From: Fimenecus sp964527585
Lineage (GTDB): Bacteria; Bacillota; Clostridia; Oscillospirales; Acutalibacteraceae
Length of the DNA stretch: 64,000 nucleotides
Assembly (NCBI GenBank): GCA_964527585.1
Contig: CAZGPE010000006.1
Location: 1 to 64,000, forward strand
Direction: 5' to 3'
Shown here: one piece after another, positions 44,720 to 52,953 of the stretch
Numbering within the stretch: the first letter of the stretch is position 1
How the letters are laid out: each line of letters starts with the position of its first letter
Position numbers and translations under genes: made by a program
The notes under the pieces: generated by a model
What the model saw: the letters and a program-made list of their open reading frames with translations, nothing else
What the model was told of the DNA's origin: nothing
Databases searched by the model: none

Positions 44720-44748
44720 TTTTATAATAAATTTCATTTAATGTCAAT
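44720..44748 (-). promoter_or_regulatory. Promoter of rnpB
   Basis: On the minus strand, perfect TTGACA (44743-44748), a 17-base spacer and TAAAAT (44720-44725). The -35 box overlaps the stop codon of the deacetylase gene. Confidence 0.85.
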
Positions 44749-45712
44749 TGCCGTAATCTCTTAACGATTTGAAAACATATCCGTTTTCCGTTGCGTAATC
44801 AATTATTCTTCCGAGTGCTTCCGCATTATCCGGAGAGACAGCGTGTAAGAGTATAACCGCTCCGGGATGAAGTCTCTGCGTTACGGTGTTAAATGCATAA
44901 TCCGCACCCTTTTGATTATTCAAATCCCAGTCATTATATGCAAGAGACCAAAACACGCTTTTATATCCTACTGACGATACCAAATCAAGTGCATTTTCCG
45001 AATATTCCCCCATCGGAAATCTGAAGTACGGTTCGGAATATCCGAAATTAGTTCTCAAATAATCATCCATTTCCTGAATTTCAAGCGCCATTTGTGTTCT
45101 TGTTATTGTCGGAAAAGACGGATGTGTTACCGAATGATTGCCGAGAATATGGCCTTCGTTTATCATCCTTGCCGCAATTTCCGGATTTTGTTTAACCTGA
45201 GGTAAAGTGCAGAAAAAAGCCGCATTTACATTCTTTTCCTTGAGTGTATCGAGAATTTTTTCCGTATATCCGTTTTCGTATCCGCAGTCAAATGTAAGAT
45301 AAAGCACTTTTTCTTGCGAAAGCGTGTCAAGACACAAAGCATTAAATCCGCCTTCATCAAAGAACTTTTGATTGTTTACCGAAACCGCATTTGCCTGACC
45401 GTCTTTCGCCACACCGAACCCATATCCTTTTTTCTCGGTTGAAAGTCCCCGTGTGTTTTCCGGATCGCTTATCTTAAATTCAACACAAGCAAGTCTTTCA
45501 AGTCCGGTATATGTCTTTCCGTCTTCGAGAACGGCATTTCCCGTTCCGGCAGGCAGAATATCCGAGCGTATTCCCGTTTCTTCAATGGGTTGAGTTGTTA
45601 AAAACTCATTCTTTGACCCTTCCGATTCGTATGTCTTTTCGCTTTTAGAACATGAACAGACACAAACCGTTAACAAAAAAGTTAAGATTATAACAAATGT
45701 TCTTTTAATCAT
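44744..45712 (-). CDS. PdaA-like polysaccharide deacetylase lipoprotein
   Basis: NodB-homology deacetylase (CE4), close to the PdaA group that prepares muramic-delta-lactam in spore cortex. TFDCGYENGYTEKIL carries the catalytic Asp and first metal Asp, and GNHSVTHPSFP gives the H-x3-H metal ligands. FRFPMGEYSENAL and VILLHAVSPDNAEAL are motifs 3 and 5. A signal peptide ends in a lipobox with Cys at VCVCSCS, so it is membrane-tethered outside. The start at 45712 has TAGGTG upstream; the 13-residue longer frame reads through a hairpin. Length is 322. Substrate assignment is an inference from family. Confidence 0.88.
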   Translation of the reverse strand: MIKRTFVIILTFLLTVCVCSCSKSEKTYESEGSKNEFLTTQPIEETGIRSDILPAGTGNAVLEDGKTYTGLERLACVEFKISDPENTRGLSTEKKGYGFGVAKDGQANAVSVNNQKFFDEGGFNALCLDTLSQEKVLYLTFDCGYENGYTEKILDTLKEKNVNAAFFCTLPQVKQNPEIAARMINEGHILGNHSVTHPSFPTITRTQMALEIQEMDDYLRTNFGYSEPYFRFPMGEYSENALDLVSSVGYKSVFWSLAYNDWDLNNQKGADYAFNTVTQRLHPGAVILLHAVSPDNAEALGRIIDYATENGYVFKSLRDYGN

Positions 45713-45732
45713 TGTATCACCTAAAGGAAATT

Positions 45733-45756
45733 GTCCGTCGCCGTCAGGCAACGGAC
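45733..45756 (-). terminator. Hairpin between the small gene and the deacetylase gene
   Basis: A 10-bp stem (45733-45742 with 45747-45756) and 4-base loop. One pair works only as U-G on the minus strand, so that is the likely transcribed strand. The tail is only AATTTCCTTT, so it may be a weak terminator or attenuator before the deacetylase. Confidence 0.55.
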
Positions 45757-45767
45757 TTTTCTTGATT

Positions 45768-45947
45768 TTACATCATACTTTGCATATTATCAACTATATT
45801 CGAAAAAGTATTCATAGCCTTTTTAGCCGTCTTTTTCATATTTTTTGCGGTGCTGTCATTCATAACCGAACCTATCATCGCCGCCGCTGCACCGATAGCA
45901 AGACTTGCACCTACGGTTTTCATTGTTTTTTCGGTTTGTTTCTTCAC
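45768..45947 (-). CDS. Small basic protein with a central hydrophobic segment
   Basis: 59 residues starting at a GTG (45947) with AAGGGG about 9 bases upstream. A GTG three codons earlier lies too close to the SD. Composition: Lys/Thr-rich start, an Ala/Gly/Ile-rich hydrophobic segment (about 9-25, ASLAIGAAAAMIGSVM), then an amphipathic basic helix and NIVDNMQSMM. It could be a peripheral or single-pass membrane peptide, faintly like YtxH-type stress proteins. No function can be given. Good SD and isolated position support a real gene. Confidence 0.65.
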   Translation of the reverse strand: MKKQTEKTMKTVGASLAIGAAAAMIGSVMNDSTAKNMKKTAKKAMNTFSNIVDNMQSMM

Positions 45948-46072
45948 TTTTTTCACCCCTTGTTTTTTATTGTAATAATATTCTTTGCTTTAAGAAAAAA
46001 ATAATTATTGTATAGTTCTTTTATTTTTTGAAAAATATGTTAAAATAATAAAAAACAAACAGGAGAAAACTA

Positions 46073-46585
46073 ATGGCAATCAATATAGTTATGGTAGAAC
46101 CGGAAATACCTCAAAACACGGGAAATGTCGCAAGGACTTGCGCTTTAACGGGTGCACGGCTTCATCTTGTAGGCCCGATGGGATTCAAAATAGATGACAG
46201 AAAACTTAAAAGAGCAGGACTTGACTATTGGTATCTGCTTGATATTACATATTACGAAAATCTTGATGAGTTTTTTGAAAAAAACGGTGAACACTCGGAT
46301 AATTTTTATTTCTTTACAACCAAAGGAAGACATATTTATTCAGATGTTAATTATCCCGATGACTGCTGGCTTTTCTTCGGAAAAGAAACTAAAGGCCTGC
46401 CGGAAACACTTCTTTATAACCATGAAGAAAACTGTGTGCGTATGCCGATGCTTAATCATGAACGGGCAAGAAGCCTTAATCTTTCCAACACGGTAGCAAT
46501 CGCAACATACGAAGTATTGCGCCAATGGAATTTTCCGGATCTTTTATGCGAAGGGAAACTTCACGAACTTAATTGGGACGAATAA
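46073..46585 (+). CDS. trmL: tRNA (cytidine(34)-2'-O)-methyltransferase TrmL
   Basis: SPOUT-class methyltransferase that 2'-O-methylates the wobble base of tRNA-Leu isoacceptors. NIVMVEPEIPQNTGNVARTCA at the start, FFGKETKGLPE in the middle and RMPMLNHERARSLNLSNTVAIATYE at the C-terminus (the knot) are diagnostic. Length 170 is usual. AGGAGA lies 6 bases before the ATG. Stands alone on the plus strand between two minus-strand units, with its own terminator. Confidence 0.94.
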   Translation: MAINIVMVEPEIPQNTGNVARTCALTGARLHLVGPMGFKIDDRKLKRAGLDYWYLLDITYYENLDEFFEKNGEHSDNFYFFTTKGRHIYSDVNYPDDCWLFFGKETKGLPETLLYNHEENCVRMPMLNHERARSLNLSNTVAIATYEVLRQWNFPDLLCEGKLHELNWDE

Positions 46586-46588
46586 CGC

Positions 46589-46624
46589 AAAAAGGAAAAG
46601 AGTTATTAACTCTTTTCCTTTTTT
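46589..46624 (+). terminator. Terminator of trmL, shared with the phosphatase-RimI gene
   Basis: A 16-bp A/T-flanked perfect stem (46589-46604 with 46608-46623) around a 3-base loop, with A-run and T-run on either side, so it works in both directions. The convergent gene ends at 46624. Confidence 0.88.
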
Positions 46625-47487
46625 TAATCTTTTAGATATTTTGTTAAAAGCAACGCATCCTCTTTCGGAGAAGAATAAAAGTTTTTTCTCACACCGACTT
46701 GAGAAAATCCGAATTTTTTGTAAAGAGAAATAGCATTTTGATTCGAAGCACGAACTTCAAGAGTAATAAATTCGGCGTTTTCCGACCTGCTTACCGTTTC
46801 AAGACGGTTAAGCAAAGCGGTTGCAACGCCTTTTTTTCTGAATTTTTCTTTTACCGCTATATTTGTTATCGAAACCTCACCGACAATATTAAACGAACCT
46901 ATATATCCCACAATCTCATCTTTGATTTTCGCTTTGAAAAATTTTGCATTCGGATTATACAGTTCTTCTTTAAGAGAATTTTCGCTCCATGGCAATGAAA
47001 AGCACTCATTTTCAATATCGGCTATCTGTTTTATATCGTTCTCGGTCATCTCGGAAATTTGAATTTCATTTGCAATAACAAATTCAATTATGCCGTCAAA
47101 ACATCCGACAATTTTTTTCGCCGTTTCTCTGTAAACCTCAATTCCCCGCATATACGGATCGGGGATGTTAAGTGAAATCGCCTTTGCCTGTGCATATAAC
47201 TTTTTTATCGCTTGCAAATGAGAGTCGGTCATACATACAAAATAATTCTCATCCGTTAAATCGTATACACTCAGAGTTCTTGAACGGTGGGAAGAAATAT
47301 CCGCACCCAATTCTTTTGCGGCAATAATCGCATTTTCGTTCGGACAATCACCCGTAAAGCATCCTAATCCTGCCGAAGATACTTCAATACCGTTAATTTT
47401 ACGCTCTTGAAGATACTTTTCAAACAGACCTTGCGCCATAGGACTTCTACAAGTGTTTCCGGTACATATAAATACTACTTTTTTCAT
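46624..47487 (-). CDS. Fusion: low-molecular-weight protein phosphatase (arginine type) plus RimI acetyltransferase
   Basis: Two enzymes in one 287-residue chain. Residues 1-142 are a LMW-PTP: catalytic loop CTGNTCRS (Cys8, Arg14) and acid Asp110 in IPDPY. Thr12 in that loop is the residue that marks protein-arginine phosphatases such as YwlE. Residues 143-287 are a GNAT of the RimI type (ribosomal protein S18 N-terminal alanine acetylation), with acetyl-CoA loop EKFRKKGVATALL (about 214-226), EVRASNQNAISLYKKFGF and FYSSPKEDALLL. The start at 47487 has AAAGGG upstream and overlaps the polA stop. No frameshift is needed; the fusion is one open frame. Confidence 0.9.
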   Translation of the reverse strand: MKKVVFICTGNTCRSPMAQGLFEKYLQERKINGIEVSSAGLGCFTGDCPNENAIIAAKELGADISSHRSRTLSVYDLTDENYFVCMTDSHLQAIKKLYAQAKAISLNIPDPYMRGIEVYRETAKKIVGCFDGIIEFVIANEIQISEMTENDIKQIADIENECFSLPWSENSLKEELYNPNAKFFKAKIKDEIVGYIGSFNIVGEVSITNIAVKEKFRKKGVATALLNRLETVSRSENAEFITLEVRASNQNAISLYKKFGFSQVGVRKNFYSSPKEDALLLTKYLKD

Positions 47488-47488
47488 T

Positions 47489-50062
47489 TTACCCTTTCGC
47501 ATCGTACCAAGTTTTTCCGATATTGGCATCGCTTACAAGCCTTACTTTCATTTCACAGGCGTTTTCCATTTCTTCTTTTACAATTTGCTTAACTTTTTGC
47601 GAATCTTTAACAGATGATTCAACAATCAGTTCATCGTGAACCTGCAATAAAAGTCTTGCATTTAATTCTTCGTCTTTAAGTCTGTTGTAAACTCTTATCA
47701 TTGCGATTTTTATTATGTCCGCCGCAGTACCTTGAATAGGCATATTCCGTGCAACCCGTTCACCGAACGAACGAAGCATACCGTTTGAAGAAGAAAGTTC
47801 GGGAAGATATCTTCTTCTTCCGAAAAGAGTTGATACATATCCGTCTTTTTTTGCCTTTTCGACAATGTTTTTCATATATTCATCAACGCCGGAATAATGA
47901 TGAAGATAATCTTTTATATATTTATCGGCTTGCGCACGGGTTACACCGATATCTTTTGAAAGTGAAAATGCTCCGATACCGTAAACAATTCCGAAATTAA
48001 CAGCCTTTGCTCTTGAACGCATAACAGACGATACTTCCTCAATCGGTATTTTGAAAACCTGAGAAGCCGTAGTTGTATGAATGTCAATTTCGCTGTTAAA
48101 CGCTTCTATCATATTGCCGTCATTTGCAATATCGGAAAGTACACGCAATTCAATTTGAGAATAATCGGCATCAACAAAAGTCATTGAGTCCTGTGCAACG
48201 AAAAACTTTCTCATTTCCCTGCCGAGTGGTGTTCTTACCGGTATATTCTGCAAGTTGGGTTCGGTCGATGAAATTCTTCCCGTTCTTGTTTCCGTTTGAT
48301 TAAAATTAGTATGAATTCTTCCGTCAAAGTCGATTTCTTTTAACAGTCCGTCGCAATAAGTCGATTTGAGTTTCGCAAGCGTTCTGTACTCAAGAATATA
48401 CCTTACAATTTCATATTCTTCGGCAAGACCTTCAAGAACATCGGCATTTGTGGAATATCCTGTTTTTGTTTTTTTCTTAGTCGGAATCTGAAGTTTTTCA
48501 AACAAAATATGTCCGAGTTGTTTCGGAGAATTGATATTAAAATGTTCATCTGCAAGAGAGTATATTTTATTTTCCAACTCTTCGATTCTTACTGCAAGAT
48601 CCCGTGAAAACCGCTTTATTCCCTCTTCGTCAACCTTTATCCCGTAAATCTCCATTGACGAAAGGACTCTTGAAAGAGGCATTTCGATTTCGTTAAACAA
48701 TTTTGTGTTATCGGTGTTTTCAAGTGCAGTGGAAATCTTTGACTTTAATGCTCTGTATGTTGCGATTTCGGACAAATTTTCATCTTCGTATTCAAAATAA
48801 GCAACAGAATTTTCAGCTGCCAACCTTTTGACAGAGTAGTCTTTTGCGGAAGGATTTACAAGATATGCGCCGAGCATTATATCAAAATCAATATCTTTTG
48901 AGAGTTCTCTGTCTTTTTTCAAAAAATGCGAGTATACTGCTTTAGCATCGTATGTGCAGGACTTAATTTCAGGATTTTCAATCAAAGACATTACTTTTTC
49001 TATATCGCTTTTTTCCGAAAAAGAGTATACAAAGCAACTGTCAGCGGCATAAATCTTTTCGCTCATCAAATCGCCGCTTTTAAGCAAAAAGAAAATTTCT
49101 TTCTCATCATTTACCGACTTCTCAAGTCGTGCTATATCATCGGAAACTTGAGGCTTTTCGATTATGCTTTTTTTATTATGCACCGAGTTATCCGCAGGGT
49201 TGAGACCGAGTCTTTCGATTATTTTGAACATTTCATATTCCGTAAGTAATCTCTTTGCTTTTTCAACATCCGCATTTTCTTTTTTGTAAGAATTTATATC
49301 TGTGTCTATCGGTGAAGAGGTATTGATTGTACCCAACGCCAAGCTCAAATATGCTTGATCCTTTCCGTTTCTTAGTTTTTCTCTTACCGATTCTTTTATG
49401 TCAATTGTATCGAGAGAAGCGTAAATTTCGTCTATTGTTCCGTAATTTGCCACAAGAGACGAAGCGGTTTTTTCACCTATTCCGGCAACACCGGGTATAT
49501 TGTCCGAACTGTCGCCCATAAGTGCTTTTATATCTATGAGTTTTATAGGTTCAACGCCGTATTTTTCTTTTACCGCAGGAATATCGTAAACAACCGTTTC
49601 CGCTTTACCCATTTTTGTTGAAGCAAGAAGAACGGTTACATTTTCTCTTACAAGTTGAAGGCTGTCTCTGTCTCCCGTTGCGATATAACTCATATTTCCT
49701 TCCCCGCAATTTACTGCGAGAGTACCTATCAAATCATCTGCTTCAAATCCTGATTTTGTAACTATTTTATATCCGAGTGAAGAAAGAATTTCTTTAAGCA
49801 CAGGCATTTGCGAAGCAAGTTCTACCGGCATCGGTTTTCTTCCAGCTTTATACTGATCGTACATCTTATGTCTGAAAGTCGGTTCTTTCAAATCAAAAGT
49901 TACGGCAACACTATCGGGTTTGATATCTTCTTCAAGTTTGAGAAGTATATTCATAAATCCGTATATGGCATTTGAATATCTGCCATCTTTAGTTGTAAGA
50001 AGTTTAATTCCGTAAAAAGCTCTGTTAAGAATACTGTTTCCGTCTAAAATCAATAGTTTCAT
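47489..50062 (-). CDS. polA: DNA polymerase I
   Basis: Gap-filling polymerase for Okazaki maturation and repair, 857 residues. The N-terminal 5'-3' exonuclease domain (1-290) is complete, with LILDGNSILNRAFYG, GFEADDLIGTLA and GDSSDNIPGVAGIGEKTA. The middle 3'-5' exonuclease-like domain (about 300-480) lacks a clear DxE motif, so proofreading is probably absent, as in many Gram-positive Pol I. The polymerase domain holds DYSQIELRVLSDIA (motif A), RSRAKAVNFGIVYGIGA (motif B) and LLQVHDELIVE (motif C). The SD before the ATG is weak (ACGGTG). Followed directly by the phosphatase-RimI fusion. Confidence 0.96.
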   Translation of the reverse strand: MKLLILDGNSILNRAFYGIKLLTTKDGRYSNAIYGFMNILLKLEEDIKPDSVAVTFDLKEPTFRHKMYDQYKAGRKPMPVELASQMPVLKEILSSLGYKIVTKSGFEADDLIGTLAVNCGEGNMSYIATGDRDSLQLVRENVTVLLASTKMGKAETVVYDIPAVKEKYGVEPIKLIDIKALMGDSSDNIPGVAGIGEKTASSLVANYGTIDEIYASLDTIDIKESVREKLRNGKDQAYLSLALGTINTSSPIDTDINSYKKENADVEKAKRLLTEYEMFKIIERLGLNPADNSVHNKKSIIEKPQVSDDIARLEKSVNDEKEIFFLLKSGDLMSEKIYAADSCFVYSFSEKSDIEKVMSLIENPEIKSCTYDAKAVYSHFLKKDRELSKDIDFDIMLGAYLVNPSAKDYSVKRLAAENSVAYFEYEDENLSEIATYRALKSKISTALENTDNTKLFNEIEMPLSRVLSSMEIYGIKVDEEGIKRFSRDLAVRIEELENKIYSLADEHFNINSPKQLGHILFEKLQIPTKKKTKTGYSTNADVLEGLAEEYEIVRYILEYRTLAKLKSTYCDGLLKEIDFDGRIHTNFNQTETRTGRISSTEPNLQNIPVRTPLGREMRKFFVAQDSMTFVDADYSQIELRVLSDIANDGNMIEAFNSEIDIHTTTASQVFKIPIEEVSSVMRSRAKAVNFGIVYGIGAFSLSKDIGVTRAQADKYIKDYLHHYSGVDEYMKNIVEKAKKDGYVSTLFGRRRYLPELSSSNGMLRSFGERVARNMPIQGTAADIIKIAMIRVYNRLKDEELNARLLLQVHDELIVESSVKDSQKVKQIVKEEMENACEMKVRLVSDANIGKTWYDAKG

Positions 50063-50148
50063 TTTTTCACCGTATTTTCACAAAATATATTTCTTTGTTT
50101 ATTGTACCATATCTTTAATATTTTTGCACTAAATTTATGAGTTAAAAG

Positions 50149-50177
50149 TTGTTAATCGGGTTTGTTTATGATAAAAT
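50149..50177 (+). promoter_or_regulatory. Promoter of dusB
   Basis: TTGTTA (50149-50154), a 17-base spacer and TAAAAT (50172-50177). The leader to the ATG at 50207 is about 23 bases. Confidence 0.7.
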
Positions 50178-50206
50178 ATACTAAGTTTTATATGAGGTTG
50201 ATTTTA

Positions 50207-51172
50207 ATGAAATTAAAAAATATGCAAATCGACGGTTTTGCGGGACTTGCCCCGATGGCCGGAGTTGCCGACAGAGCATTCCGTGAATTATGCCGTGAAT
50301 ACGGTGCCGCTTATACGGTTTCCGAAATGATAAGTTCCAAAGGCGTTACCATGGGAGATAAAAAGTCTAAGGAACTTATGCTTTTGAATGAAAAAGAAAG
50401 ACCTGCCGGAGTTCAGATTTTCGGAAGCGATGCGAAAATAATGGCTGAAAGTATTGAAAGCGTACTTGAAGTAAATCCGGATTTTATTGATATAAACATG
50501 GGGTGTCCCGCACCTAAAATAGCCGGTAACGGCGGCGGTTCATTTTTAATGAGAGCTCCCGAAAAAGCCGAAGAAATCATTAAAGCGGTTGTTTCTTCAA
50601 CATCTCTTCCCGTAACCGTTAAAATCCGTTCGGGATGGGACAGCGAGTGTCTAAATGCCGTTGATATTGCCGTTCGTGCCCAGCGTGCCGGAGCATCTGC
50701 GGTTACCGTTCACGGAAGAACCCGACAGCAAATGTATGCTCCACCGGTTAATACCGATATTATTGCTCAGGTAAAAAATGCCGTATCAATTCCCGTAATC
50801 GCAAACGGAGATATAACCGACGGACAGTCGGCGGCGCTTATGATTGAAAAAACAAACTGTGATTTTCTTTTAGTGGGTCGTGGTGCTTTAGGCAGACCGT
50901 GGGTATTTTCTCAAATTAACGCATATTTAAGCGAAGGAAGAATAATTCCCGAACCGCCCGTTAGCGAGCGAATGAGAGTTATGGTAAAACATATTAAAAT
51001 GATTTGCGATTATAAAGGAGAAAAAATCGGTATTAAAGAAGCGAGAAAACACGCAGCGTGGTATATGAAAGGTATCCGTGGCTCAGCGGAATTCAGACGG
51101 CAGGCAGGAACACTTGAAAGCGTTGAACAGCTTGAAGAACTCGCATTTAATGTTATGATGCAAAACAAATAA
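50207..51172 (+). CDS. dusB: tRNA-dihydrouridine synthase (DusB type)
   Basis: FMN enzyme that reduces specific uridines in tRNA to dihydrouridine. GLAPMAGVADRAFRELCREYGA opens the TIM barrel. IDINMGCPAPKIAGNGGGSFLM carries the catalytic Cys, and VTVHGRTRQQMY plus VIANGDI complete the flavin and substrate sites. The C-terminal helical domain spans about 245-321. The start at 50207 has GAGGTT upstream and gives 321 residues; the frame starting at 50162 would begin before the -10 box, so it is rejected. Monocistronic. Confidence 0.93.
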   Translation: MKLKNMQIDGFAGLAPMAGVADRAFRELCREYGAAYTVSEMISSKGVTMGDKKSKELMLLNEKERPAGVQIFGSDAKIMAESIESVLEVNPDFIDINMGCPAPKIAGNGGGSFLMRAPEKAEEIIKAVVSSTSLPVTVKIRSGWDSECLNAVDIAVRAQRAGASAVTVHGRTRQQMYAPPVNTDIIAQVKNAVSIPVIANGDITDGQSAALMIEKTNCDFLLVGRGALGRPWVFSQINAYLSEGRIIPEPPVSERMRVMVKHIKMICDYKGEKIGIKEARKHAAWYMKGIRGSAEFRRQAGTLESVEQLEELAFNVMMQNK

Positions 51173-51190
51173 AAAAACATAAAATCAAAA

Positions 51191-51233
51191 AAGACAGAGT
51201 GTACGGAAAAATGCGTTATACTCTGTCTTTATT
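51191..51233 (+). terminator. Terminator of dusB
   Basis: A 10-bp stem, AAGACAGAGT (51191-51200) with ACTCTGTCTT (51220-51229), loop partly paired, followed by a T-rich tract. Confidence 0.75.
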
Positions 51234-51327
51234 TATTTCAAAAATCCTCGTCTTATCGCAACAGCGAGTTGCTTATTTTATCTGCGCAATCAGAATATAA
51301 ACTGCATTGTTAAGTACGGATTATTTT

Positions 51328-51357
51328 TTGAAACTTTGTAAAAAAACTGCATAAAAT
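51328..51357 (+). promoter_or_regulatory. Promoter of the candidate small RNA
   Basis: TTGAAA (51328-51333), an 18-base spacer and TAAAAT (51352-51357). The seventh base after the -10 is 51364, exactly the first base of the RNA closing helix. Confidence 0.6.
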
Positions 51358-51363
51358 GATAAT

Positions 51364-51471
51364 GTGCAAATAGGCAACGGCTTTTAAGCGGTGGCATCAG
51401 CCCTCAGAACAGCCGCTTTATTCGGGCTTTGCACAAAAAATTAGGGAAGCTCCGCTAAGAGCTTCCCTTTT
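51364..51471 (+). ncRNA. Candidate structured small RNA, family not recognised
   Basis: About 108 bases in the 316-base gap between dusB and the GPH symporter gene. The ends pair: GTGCAAA (51364-51370) with TTTGCAC (51428-51434). Inside, AAGCGG (51386-51391) pairs with CCGCTT (51413-51418). The loop sequence GCCC (51400-51403) can pair with GGGC (51424-51427), just before the closing strand, making an H-type pseudoknot. A terminator hairpin follows at 51444-51471. No plus-strand gene lies downstream, and no coding frame with SD is present. The rest of the gap (51234-51327) shows nothing clear. Pairings are seen; being transcribed is inferred. Confidence 0.55.
51444..51471 (+). terminator. Terminator shared by the small RNA and the convergent symporter gene
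   Basis: A perfect 9-bp stem, GGGAAGCTC (51444-51452) with GAGCTTCCC (51459-51467). TTTT follows on the plus strand and TAATTTTTT on the minus strand, so it can act in both directions. Confidence 0.85.
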
Positions 51472-51488
51472 GACTTATATAGAATAAA

Positions 51489-52868
51489 TCAGTCTTCGTT
51501 TTCTTCTTTTATTTTGTCTATTGTTTCCTGAGAAATCGTGTTTGTTTCGCCGTGTTTGACCTGAGACATACACAACAAAGCAAGCGCAAAACAAATCGGG
51601 CAGTAAATAAACAATGACCAATAGTTTATTTCGCCGGTTGCGGAAAACAGTTTTGTCATATCAAACATACCGCCTACAAGTACAGGACCGACAATCGAAG
51701 CGGAAAATGTTGCGGTGTAATAATAGCCGGTAAATGTACCTACTCTGTCCGTACCGCCGATTTCGAGTACAAGAGGAAGTGTGTTTATTGTAACAAATGC
51801 GATAAGAATACCGCCGAAAACAATTGCGATATAAAGCAAAGGTTCCCACTGTGAAATAGCATATGTCAGGAAAAGAACAAGAACACCGGCCCAACCGCTC
51901 ATAATTGTTTTTCTTCTGCCGAATTTTTGACCGAGTTTACCTGCGGGGATCGCACCGATTACCGTCGCAAACGCAAAGAGAGTAATTACCAAAGATGAAT
52001 CCGCCGCCGAAAATCCGAGTTCGCTTGTCGCAAAAGTCGTAAAGTATGTGTTAATCGAATCCGTTGCATTAGCGTTAAAGAAAAGTGCTACAAGCATAAA
52101 GATAAGACTCTTTTTCTCGCCTTTGGTAAGACCCATTGATTTAAGAGACGACTTTTCTTTTTTACCGCCGTGTGTTTTTTCGTATTCGGCTTTCATCTGC
52201 AAAGATTCCGCTTTTGAAATTCTGTTATCGGGTTCTTTTACAAAGAACATTACGACAAACAGGCATATAACCATTACAGCCGAACCGAAAATGAAAACAT
52301 TATTTCGAATTTCAGCCTCGGTGGCATTAGGTGTAATAAAAGTAATAATCTTACCGGAAACAGTACCGAGAACAACACCTATACCGCCCATAATGTTAAT
52401 TATCGCATTACCTTCTCCACGAATTTCAGACGGAGTAAAGTCGGGCATCATCGCTATAACGGGAGAACGCCAAGTTGACATAATGAAGTTAAATACAATA
52501 ATGTCAAGCATCAATATTCCGAGAACCTGTATTCTCGGTATAAAAATGAACAACAACGCACAAAGCGGAATTCCGTACATCAAGAACGGTTTTCTCTTAC
52601 CGAATCTTGTATGTGTTCTGTCGGAAATTCTTCCGAATAACGGCTGAAAAACGACACCGAAAATGTTGTCGATAACCATTATAATACCAACGGCAGTGCT
52701 TGACCAAGCAAGGTTTGCGATTGTGCTGTTTTCCCTTAAAATAAGCGGAACATACGCATTATAAATTATCCAAGCGATTTGAACTGCCATAAAGCCGAAG
52801 CCTGTAAGCATCGTATGGGGATAATGCAGTTTTCCGTTAGGTTTAGCACAGAAAAATTTGCTTTCCAT
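51489..52868 (-). CDS. GPH/SLC45-like MFS transporter
   Basis: 459 residues and about 12 hydrophobic segments. GRISDRTHTRFGKRKPFLMYG after segment 2 is a strong GPH/SLC45-type loop, and KLGQKFGRRKTIMSG repeats it after segment 8. A sugar or glycoside:cation symporter is expected; substrate unknown. The start at 52868 (MESKFFCAKP) has AAAGGAG upstream. The longer frame reaches into the end of the MATE gene and is rejected. The central loop (about 190-230) is Lys/Glu-rich and cytoplasmic. It follows the MATE gene by 85 bases and is third of its type in the window. Confidence 0.87.
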   Translation of the reverse strand: MESKFFCAKPNGKLHYPHTMLTGFGFMAVQIAWIIYNAYVPLILRENSTIANLAWSSTAVGIIMVIDNIFGVVFQPLFGRISDRTHTRFGKRKPFLMYGIPLCALLFIFIPRIQVLGILMLDIIVFNFIMSTWRSPVIAMMPDFTPSEIRGEGNAIINIMGGIGVVLGTVSGKIITFITPNATEAEIRNNVFIFGSAVMVICLFVVMFFVKEPDNRISKAESLQMKAEYEKTHGGKKEKSSLKSMGLTKGEKKSLIFMLVALFFNANATDSINTYFTTFATSELGFSAADSSLVITLFAFATVIGAIPAGKLGQKFGRRKTIMSGWAGVLVLFLTYAISQWEPLLYIAIVFGGILIAFVTINTLPLVLEIGGTDRVGTFTGYYYTATFSASIVGPVLVGGMFDMTKLFSATGEINYWSLFIYCPICFALALLCMSQVKHGETNTISQETIDKIKEENED

Positions 52869-52953
52869 ACCTTTTTCTCCTTTAGAATCCTTTTTAATAT
52901 AAAGTGTCTGATGACAACTTAATACTACCAAATCTTCAAAAAAATTGCAACAG

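Noticed and set aside
44550..44747. 65-codon minus-strand frame within rnpB
   Set aside because: It lies in the RNase P RNA and its promoter; sequence is fixed by RNA structure, no SD.
51364..51434. Reading the small RNA as a ribozyme, SRP RNA or 6S RNA
   Set aside because: No hammerhead or HDV core, none of the SRP tetraloop sequence, and far too short and differently folded for 6S RNA.
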